Source: Streptomyces sp. CB01881 (GTDB taxonomy: Bacteria > Actinomycetota > Actinomycetes > Streptomycetales > Streptomycetaceae). From it: 64,000 nt of DNA. The notes beneath the pieces were generated by a model, which searched no databases, had not been told where the DNA came from, and saw nothing but the letters and a program-made list of their open reading frames with translations. Shown one piece after another: positions 58,482 to 64,000 of the stretch. A program made the position numbers and the translations under genes. The DNA lies in the NCBI RefSeq assembly GCF_002953255.1, contig NZ_CP026498.1, positions 1,907,291 through 1,971,290 on the forward strand, written 5' to 3'. Position 1 is the stretch's first letter; every line of letters starts with the position of its first letter.

Positions 58482-59417
58482 TCAGCGCCGGTAGCCGCGC
58501 TGCGGGTCCCGCTCCTCCGCGTCCTCGTACACCAGGAACCAGCCCTCCGGGTGGGTCGCCGCGAGCAGCAGCTCGGTGCGCTGCTCGGCGGTCAGCTCCG
58601 GATCGCCGTCGTCCGGCCCGAAGACACCGAACAGCTCGTCGTGGCAGCCGTCCCAGTCGTAGTCGTAGAGGTCGGCCGGCAGGTCGCCCATCATGTCGGC
58701 GACCGATTCGGGCTGCGCACCGAGCAGTGCACGGGCGTCCACCAGTGCCATCCTCAGGGCGATCTCCTCGGCCAGGCAACGCGGCAGCGGCCACTCGCCG
58801 AGCGCGAGGTCGTCGGCCAGGTCGTCGAAGGAGCGGGCCATCGCCCGGCGCCAGCCCCGATGCAGGCGCCAGGTGCGCTGCGGCAGCCGGCCGAAGACGG
58901 TCCAGTCCGACTCCTCGCCGTCGGCGACCGGCTCGTCCTCGTGCTCCTCCAGGTCGTCGTAGGCGGCGTCGGCCAGGCCCAGCAGCTGGGCGTGGAGGAG
59001 GCAGGCGGTGCGCGGGGTGAGGGTCCAGTCGCCGGTCCCGCCGCCGTCCTCTTCGCCGTCGCCGCCGTCCAGCGGGAAGAGCTCAGCGAAGTCCGGCGCG
59101 AAGTCCTCGGTGACGCTGATCTCCAGCGTCCCGCCGATGGCCTCGACGCCGGGGATCGCGGCCACCAGCCGGTCCGGGTGGAGCAGTGCACCGAGAGCCG
59201 CGTTGGCGTCCTCGGCCACCTCGCGCAGCAGTTCGCGCCGCTGGCCTGCCGGGTCGATTCCGGCGAAGTCCAGCTCCTCGACGGCCGCGATCGCGGCCGC
59301 GCGCAACGCCGGCCAGTCGGTGATCCGCAGGCCCAGCACCACCGTCGCCTCGATCTCCTGCGCGCCCGAGTCCTCCGCCGCGCCCGGCCCCTGTGGATGA
59401 TCGCTTCGCTCGCCCAT
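58482..59417 (-). CDS. Hypothetical acidic protein
   Basis: ATG 59417 gives 311 residues. The protein is strongly acidic, with runs such as DGGDGEEDGGG and DLEEHEDEPVADGEES, many Trp, and no signal peptide or membrane segment. I do not recognise a family. It resembles Streptomyces cytoplasmic proteins of unknown function. The upstream 280 bp form a purine-rich tract on its coding strand. Confidence 0.75.
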   Translation of the reverse strand: MGERSDHPQGPGAAEDSGAQEIEATVVLGLRITDWPALRAAAIAAVEELDFAGIDPAGQRRELLREVAEDANAALGALLHPDRLVAAIPGVEAIGGTLEISVTEDFAPDFAELFPLDGGDGEEDGGGTGDWTLTPRTACLLHAQLLGLADAAYDDLEEHEDEPVADGEESDWTVFGRLPQRTWRLHRGWRRAMARSFDDLADDLALGEWPLPRCLAEEIALRMALVDARALLGAQPESVADMMGDLPADLYDYDWDGCHDELFGVFGPDDGDPELTAEQRTELLLAATHPEGWFLVYEDAEERDPQRGYRR

Positions 59418-59458
59418 GGGGCTACGGTACGGCTTTTCGGCCGCCCGATCACCGGTCT

Positions 59459-59640
59459 GTCCGAGCTTCCCCGTCCGACCCCGTCCTTCCCGACGCTCCC
59501 GGGCCCACTTCTCCGCGCCTCCGCTGTCTCCTTCCGGGAGCCGCTCCGTCCTCCTCCGTCCACCTCCGCTGCCCTCCGTCCTTCTCCTCCGGCCTGCTTC
59601 CGCTCCCCGCGCCCCCCTGCGACCCCTTGCGGCCTTCCGC
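59459..59640. other. Polypyrimidine/polypurine tract
   Basis: The plus strand is dominated by C and T (CCTCCGTCC, CTTCTCCTCC and similar), so the minus strand is a G/A-rich leader upstream of the hypothetical gene at 59417. No gene is present. Such tracts can form unusual DNA structures. Confidence 0.6.
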
Positions 59641-59697
59641 GGCCCGCCCCGGCCACGCCTCTGGGCCCGGACGCCGTCCAGCCCGCAGGATGGGCCC

Positions 59698-60069
59698 ATG
59701 GCGAACATCGACGAATTCGGCGGCGGGCAGCGCCCGGACGCCCAGGTACTGGTCGTGACCACCAACGACATCCCCGGCTTCCGGGTCGACCACGTGATCG
59801 GCGAGGTCTTCGGCCTGACCGTCCGCAGCCGGCACATCGGCAGCCAGATCGGCGCCTCGTTGAAGTCCCTGGTCGGCGGCGAGCTGCGCGGACTGACGAA
59901 GACCCTGGTGGAGAGCCGCAACGAGGCGATGGAGCGGCTGGTCGAGCAGACCAAGGCGCGCGGCGGCAACGCGGTGCTCATGTTCAGGTTCGATGTCACG
60001 GAGGCTGCTGACGTCGGGACAGAGGTCTGCGCGTACGGCACCGCCGTGGTGATCTCCCCGGCGACCTGA
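59698..60069 (+). CDS. UPF0145 (YbjQ-like) family protein
   Basis: ATG 59698 gives 123 residues with the YbjQ/UPF0145 pattern VLVVTTNDIPGFRVDHVIGEVFGLTVRS, followed by SLVGGELRGLTKTLVESRNEAMERLVEQTKARGGNAVLMFRFDV. The family forms pentameric beta/alpha assemblies of unknown function, possibly metal-binding. It stands alone between the polypyrimidine tract and the flavin monooxygenase. Confidence 0.88.
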   Translation: MANIDEFGGGQRPDAQVLVVTTNDIPGFRVDHVIGEVFGLTVRSRHIGSQIGASLKSLVGGELRGLTKTLVESRNEAMERLVEQTKARGGNAVLMFRFDVTEAADVGTEVCAYGTAVVISPAT

Positions 60070-60177
60070 TCCGGCCGCCCGGCCCGGCCTGCTGATCCGG
60101 CCTGCTCATCCGACTGCCTGCCCGGGCCGCTTCGCGGCAGCGGGAACAACTCCCGGGCCGCCCGATGTTTCACCGGC

Positions 60178-61350
60178 GTGACTGTTTACGGTGCAACCAA
60201 CGACGGTGCGGCCGATGCCGGAACCCCGGCCGACGGGACCCGGAGGGTCGACGTCCTGGTGGTGGGCGCCGGGCAGGCGGGCCTGTCCGCCGCCTACCAC
60301 CTGCGCCGCCGCGGCTTCGCCCCCTACCGGGCGGACGCCGACGGCGGCTTCGTCGTGCTCGACGCCGACGACGCCCCGGGCGGCGCCTGGGCGCACCGCT
60401 CGCCCTCCCTGCGGATGGCCACCGTGCACGGCTTCCACGACCTGCCCGACTTCGAACTGCCCGAGCCCGACCCCGACGCCCCCGCCCGCGAGGTGGTCCC
60501 GGGGTACTTCGCGGCGTACGAGGCGAAGCACGCGCTCCCGGTCGTGCGCCCCGTCCACGTCCGGGCGGTCCGCTCCGAGTCCGACCGCCCCGGCTCCCGG
60601 CTGCTGGTCGAGACCGACGCGGGCACCTGGTCCACCCGGGCGCTGATCAACGCGACCGGCACCTGGACCCGCCCCTTCCTGCCGCGCTACCCCGGCCACT
60701 TCGCGGGCCGGCAGCTGCACTACGCCGAGTACCGGGGGCCGGAGGAGTTCGCCGGCCGCCGCGTCCTGGTGGTCGGCGGCGGCGCCTCGGCGATCCAGGT
60801 GCTGTCGGAGGTCGCGGCCGTCGGCGAGACGGTCTGGGTCACCCGGACCCCACCGGTCTACCACGACGGCCCGTTCACCCCCGAGTACGGCCGGGCGGTG
60901 GTGGCCAAGGTCGAGGAGCGGGTCCGCCAGGGCCTGCCGGTGCAAAGCGTGGTGAGCGTGACCGGGCTCGGTCCGTCCGTCGCCTACCGCCGTGCCGAGG
61001 AGTTGGGCGCACTGCACCGCCGCCCGATGTTCGACCGCCTCACCGAGCACGGCGTCGCCTGGGGTGAGGGGCCCGGGAGCGAGGAGCTGCCCGTCGACGC
61101 GATCGTCTGGGCCACCGGTTTCCGGCCCGAGGTCGGCCACCTGGCCCCGCTCGGCCTGCGCTCCCCCGGCGGCGGCATCGCCCTCACGGGCACCGCCGCC
61201 ACCGCCGACCCCCGCGTCCACCTGGTCGGCTACGGCCCGTCGGCCAGCACCATCGGCGCCAACCGGGCGGGCCGGGCCGCCGTCAACGCCCTCGTCGCAC
61301 TGCTCGGCGAACCGGCGCAGGACGCCGCCGTGCCCGCACAGCAGTCGTAG
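60178..61350 (+). CDS. Flavin-containing monooxygenase-like oxidoreductase
   Basis: GTG 60178 gives 390 residues. The FAD Rossmann motif is DVLVVGAGQAGLSAAYHL and the NADPH motif is RVLVVGGGASAIQVLSEV; IVWATGFRPEVGHL is the third, ATG-type motif. The arrangement matches YUCCA/CzcO-type flavin monooxygenases or reductases. The substrate is unknown. It is convergent with paaE, separated by a 40-bp tandem repeat array. Confidence 0.87.
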   Translation: MTVYGATNDGAADAGTPADGTRRVDVLVVGAGQAGLSAAYHLRRRGFAPYRADADGGFVVLDADDAPGGAWAHRSPSLRMATVHGFHDLPDFELPEPDPDAPAREVVPGYFAAYEAKHALPVVRPVHVRAVRSESDRPGSRLLVETDAGTWSTRALINATGTWTRPFLPRYPGHFAGRQLHYAEYRGPEEFAGRRVLVVGGGASAIQVLSEVAAVGETVWVTRTPPVYHDGPFTPEYGRAVVAKVEERVRQGLPVQSVVSVTGLGPSVAYRRAEELGALHRRPMFDRLTEHGVAWGEGPGSEELPVDAIVWATGFRPEVGHLAPLGLRSPGGGIALTGTAATADPRVHLVGYGPSASTIGANRAGRAAVNALVALLGEPAQDAAVPAQQS

Positions 61351-61359
61351 CCGCGCCCC

Positions 61360-61532
61360 TCGACGGTCGTGGCCGCACAGCCGGTCGTGGCCGCGCCCGC
61401 TCGGCGGTCGTGGCCGCACAGCCGGTCGTGGCCGTACCCCTCGACGGTCGTGGCCGCACAGCCGGTCGTGGCCGTACCCCTCGACGGTCGTGGCCGCACA
61501 GCCGGTCGTGGCCGCGCCCGCTCAGCGGTCGT
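61360..61532. repeat. 40/41-bp tandem repeat array between convergent genes
   Basis: Four near-identical units start at 61360, 61401, 61441 and 61481 (periods 41, 40, 40), with a partial fifth at 61522. The unit contains GGTCGTGGCCGCACAGCCGG. The array fills the gap between the flavin monooxygenase stop and the paaE stop and runs into the last codons of paaE. Confidence 0.92.
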
Positions 61533-62664
61533 AGTCGACCGTCACCCGGTCGGTGAGCGGGCGGGCCTGGCAGGTCAGCACGTAGCCGGCGGCGAGCTCC
61601 TTCTCCTCCAGTGCGAAGTTGCGGCGCATCTCCACCTCGCCCTCGGTGACCAGGGCGCGGCAGGTGCCGCAGACTCCGCCCTTGCAGGCGAACGGCAGGT
61701 CCGGGCGGGAGCGCTGCGCGCCGTCGAGGACGGAGCGGTCGCGCGGGAGGGAGAGCGTGCTGCCACGCCCGTCGAGGACGACCGTGACCTCGCTGTACGC
61801 ACCGTCCGCCGGCCCGTCCGCGGACTCCTCGGCGCGCTCGGCGACCGGCTCGTCCTCGGCGTGGAACAGCTCCTGGTGCACCCGCTCGCCCGGCACGCCC
61901 AGCCCGGCCAGCAACTCCTTCGCCCCGGCGACCATCCCGAACGGGCCGCAGAGCCACCAGTGGCCGACGCGCTCCACGTCCACCAGCGCCTTCAGCAGCG
62001 CGCCGACCCTCTCCGGGTCGAGCCGGCCGCTGAGCAGCTCGGCGTCCCTGGTCTCCCGGGAGAGCACGTGCACCAGCTGGAACCGGCCGAGGTAGCGGTC
62101 CTTCAGGTCGGCCAGCTCGTCGGCGAACATCACGGTGTCGCTGCGCCGGTTGCCGTAGAGCAGGGTGACGGTGGAGGTGCGGTCGGCGGCCAGCACCGAC
62201 GCCGCGATGGAGAGCATCGGGGTGACGCCGGATCCGGCCGCCAGCAGCACGTGGTCGGCGGGCTCGCCCAGTTCGGGAGTGAAGAGGCCCGACGGGGTCA
62301 GCACCTCGACCTCCTCGCCCGGCGCGGCCTCGCGCACCAGCCAACGGGAGAACAGCCCGCCGGGCACCTCGCGGACCGCGATCCGCAGCGGGCCGCCGAC
62401 GGGGGCGCAGATCGAGTACGAGCGGCGCTCGTCGGCACCGTCCACCACCCGGCGCACCGTCAGCGTCTGTCCCGGCCGGAACGCGAACTGGTCGGCGAGC
62501 CCGTCGGGCACCTCGAAGGTCACCGCGACGGCGTCCTCGCAGAGTCGCTCGACCGCGGCGATCCGCAGATGGTGGAAGGCCGGACGGCGGGCGGGACGGG
62601 CCGCCGGCGCCGGAGCGGCGGGGGTGTCCACGGGGCGGGCCGTGCTGGCGGGACCGGCGGCCAT
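61522..62664 (-). CDS. paaE: Phenylacetyl-CoA epoxidase reductase subunit PaaE
   Basis: The 380-residue protein has an FAD domain (RPGQTLTVRRVVDGADERRSYSI), NAD(P)-binding VLLAAGSGVTPMLSI and WWLCGPFGMVAGAK. A C-terminal plant-type [2Fe-2S] ferredoxin domain follows (FACKGGVCGTCRALV, then YVLTCQARPL). This arrangement is PaaE, the electron-transfer subunit of the ring epoxidase PaaABCE. It follows paaD and paaC on the minus strand; the rest of the operon is outside the window. Confidence 0.93.
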   Translation of the reverse strand: MAAGPASTARPVDTPAAPAPAARPARRPAFHHLRIAAVERLCEDAVAVTFEVPDGLADQFAFRPGQTLTVRRVVDGADERRSYSICAPVGGPLRIAVREVPGGLFSRWLVREAAPGEEVEVLTPSGLFTPELGEPADHVLLAAGSGVTPMLSIAASVLAADRTSTVTLLYGNRRSDTVMFADELADLKDRYLGRFQLVHVLSRETRDAELLSGRLDPERVGALLKALVDVERVGHWWLCGPFGMVAGAKELLAGLGVPGERVHQELFHAEDEPVAERAEESADGPADGAYSEVTVVLDGRGSTLSLPRDRSVLDGAQRSRPDLPFACKGGVCGTCRALVTEGEVEMRRNFALEEKELAAGYVLTCQARPLTDRVTVDYDR

Positions 62665-63237
62665 TCAGATCTCCTTGACGCGTTCGAAGGGCTCGCGGCA
62701 GTCGCGGCAGCGCCACAGCGCCTTGCAGGCGGTCGAGCCGAAACGGGACAGCTCCTCGGTGTCGCTGCCGCCGCAGAGCGGACAGGCCACGAGGTGGCGG
62801 GTCGGGCCGAGGGTCAGCAGGCCCGGGGACGTCCGGCGCCCGGCGGCGGGCCCGGGCGGGGCGATGCCTGCCTCGGCGAGCTTGCGGCGGCCCTCCGCGG
62901 TGATCAGGTCGGTGGACCACGGCGGGTCCAGCCGCAGCCGGACCCGGACGTCCGTGTACCCGGCCGCGCGCAGCCGCCGGTCCACGTCGGCCGCCATCTC
63001 GGCGACGGCCGGGCAACCGGAGTAGGTCGGGGTCAGCCAGGCGGTCACGGTCCGGCGGCCGACCGCACCGCCCGTCTCACCGCCCGTCTCTCCGCCCGCC
63101 CCGGTGCCCGTCCCGTCGCCGGCCGCGCCACCCACCTCGACCTCCGCCAGCACCCCGAGGTCGGCCAGCGTGAGCATGGGCAGCTCGGGATCGGGGACGG
63201 TGGCCGCGATCTCCCAGGCGTCGCTCAGCACGGTCAC
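62665..63237 (-). CDS. paaD: Phenylacetate pathway Fe-S maturation protein PaaD
   Basis: GTG 63237 overlaps the paaC stop (GTGA); GTG 63240 is an alternative. The 190-residue product has the MIP18/DUF59 domain (VPDPELPMLTLADLGVL, AWLTPTYSGCPAVAEM, RLRLDPPWSTDLITAEGRRKL). It ends with a zinc-ribbon-like CPLCGG ... CRDCREPFERVKEI. PaaD is needed for assembly of the epoxidase. A Gly/Thr-rich insertion (GDGTGTGAGGETGGETGG) in the first half is not part of the usual domain. Confidence 0.92.
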   Translation of the reverse strand: MTVLSDAWEIAATVPDPELPMLTLADLGVLAEVEVGGAAGDGTGTGAGGETGGETGGAVGRRTVTAWLTPTYSGCPAVAEMAADVDRRLRAAGYTDVRVRLRLDPPWSTDLITAEGRRKLAEAGIAPPGPAAGRRTSPGLLTLGPTRHLVACPLCGGSDTEELSRFGSTACKALWRCRDCREPFERVKEI

Positions 63238-64000
63238 CACGTCGCCCCCGGGTGTGCGCGGGCCACCACCTGGAGTTCGGCCAGCAGCGGGCCGAGCGCC
63301 TCGGTGTGCACGCCGTCCCGACCGGCCCGGCCGCCGACCGTGGCCAGCGCCGGCGCCTGCGGCACGGTCAGCCCGGCCTCGGCGAGGACGGCGGCCAGCT
63401 CCCGCAGCACGGGTTCGCGCAGCGTCGCCGGGTCCACGCCGACCCGCAGCTCCACCGGGTGGGCCGTGAACAGCTCCTCCAGCAACGGCCAGACCGCGTC
63501 CAGCCCGTCCTGCATCCGCTGCGCCGAGAGCGGCGTGCCGTCGCCGAGCCGCAGCGTCCAGGCGGTGGCGTACTCGCGGTGGTAGGCCAGCTCCTTGACG
63601 CCCCGCGCGGCGACCGCCGCCAGCACCGGATCGCGGTGCCCGGCCAGCGCCTCGTACAGGGTGCCGCGCGCGGTCGCGAAGAGCAGCAGCCGGGCGACGG
63701 AGTACGCGAAGTCCCCGTTCACCGTCTCGACCAGGCGGACGTTCCGGAAGTCGTGCTCCTCGCGCCAGTACGCCAGGTCGTCCTCGGTCCGGCCGGAGCC
63801 GTCCGCCTGGCCGGCCCGGGTGAGCAGCTGACGGGCCTGGCCGAGCAGGTCGAGGCCCAGGTTGGCGAGGGCGACCTCCTCCTCCAGCTCCGGCGCCCGG
63901 GTGCACCACTCGATCAGCCGCTGGGCCAGGACGAGCGCATCGTCGCCGAGCATCAGGCAGTAGGCGGCGAGGTCGGCGCCGTCCAGGCCGGCCGGGACGG
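63234..64000 (-). CDS. paaC: Phenylacetyl-CoA epoxidase subunit PaaC (right edge cut)
   Basis: The frame continues past the right edge; residues before ATG 63953 (LDGADLAAYCLMLGDDALVL) match the family, so the true start is outside. The protein is a ferritin-like helical structural subunit of PaaABCE. The segments LIEWCTRAPELEEEVALANLGLDLLGQAR, LAYWREEHDFRNVRLVETVNGDFAYSVARLLLF and AARGVKELAYHREYATAW are PaaC hallmarks. It is coupled to paaD. Confidence 0.92.
   Translation of the reverse strand, partial: VPAGLDGADLAAYCLMLGDDALVLAQRLIEWCTRAPELEEEVALANLGLDLLGQARQLLTRAGQADGSGRTEDDLAYWREEHDFRNVRLVETVNGDFAYSVARLLLFATARGTLYEALAGHRDPVLAAVAARGVKELAYHREYATAWTLRLGDGTPLSAQRMQDGLDAVWPLLEELFTAHPVELRVGVDPATLREPVLRELAAVLAEAGLTVPQAPALATVGGRAGRDGVHTEALGPLLAELQVVARAHPGATW

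Noticed and set aside
61360..61532. CRISPR array
   Set aside because: Units are contiguous 40-bp copies without unique spacers and there are no cas genes.

Overview
The window is very GC-rich actinobacterial chromosome, most like Streptomyces or Kitasatospora. The signs are GTG starts, 4-base ATGA/GTGA overlaps inside operons, a conservon (cvnABCD), a maleylpyruvate-isomerase/DinB-fold protein, a type VII-type secretion cassette and a high density of specialised-metabolism genes. No rRNA, tRNA, CRISPR array or complete insertion sequence was found.

Layout. 1-8 kb: end of an MFS transporter, a three-gene ESX/type VII cassette carrying a papain-fold peptidase, two GNAT genes (one frameshifted), a LysR regulator and small enzymes. 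7.9-23 kb: an iron-regulated region. A FhuF-type reductase and three iron boxes surround an NRPS-independent siderophore locus ordered ATP-grasp / IucA-IucC / MFS / IucA-IucC / PLP decarboxylase, the order of vibrioferrin pvsABCDE. A separate iron-boxed operon (dat-ddc) would make 1,3-diaminopropane. The uptake gene pair and the MFS exporter both look internally deleted. An inositol-monophosphatase-like gene and a cyclodipeptide synthase plus P450 pair lie between the siderophore halves. 23-31 kb: methyltransferase, toxin-antitoxin pair, CitA/CitB-type two-component system beside a DctA symporter, ECF sigma factor and a small secreted protein. 31-39 kb: conservon cvnABCD with an MHYT membrane protein and a P450 upstream. 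39-48 kb: RNA ligase, molybdate ABC transporter modABC with a 191-bp insert between modB and modC, and a NarL-type two-component system divergent from an ABC exporter with one frameshifted permease. 49-57.7 kb: amidinotransferase, CitE-like aldolase, alpha-oxoamine-synthase-like PLP enzyme, MaoC dehydratase, quinone-oxidoreductase-like reductase and PGM1-type ATP-grasp ligase. This is the enzyme set of ketomemicin-type pseudopeptide clusters, here with an XRE-STAND regulator. 57.8-64 kb: TPR protein, hypothetical proteins, a flavin monooxygenase and the start of a phenylacetate (paaCDE) operon that runs off the right edge.

How the genes work together. The two main pathways are an iron-starvation siderophore (DmdR/IdeR-type iron boxes at 8766, 8940 and 22977) and a carbonylmethylene pseudopeptide pathway. 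A recurring GTTGTTC/GAACAAC motif in the pseudopeptide cluster's control regions may be the target of its regulator. Several genes carry single lesions: a GNAT, an ABC permease, the siderophore transporter genes and an alpha/beta-hydrolase relic. These may be real decay or draft-assembly errors, and raw reads would decide.
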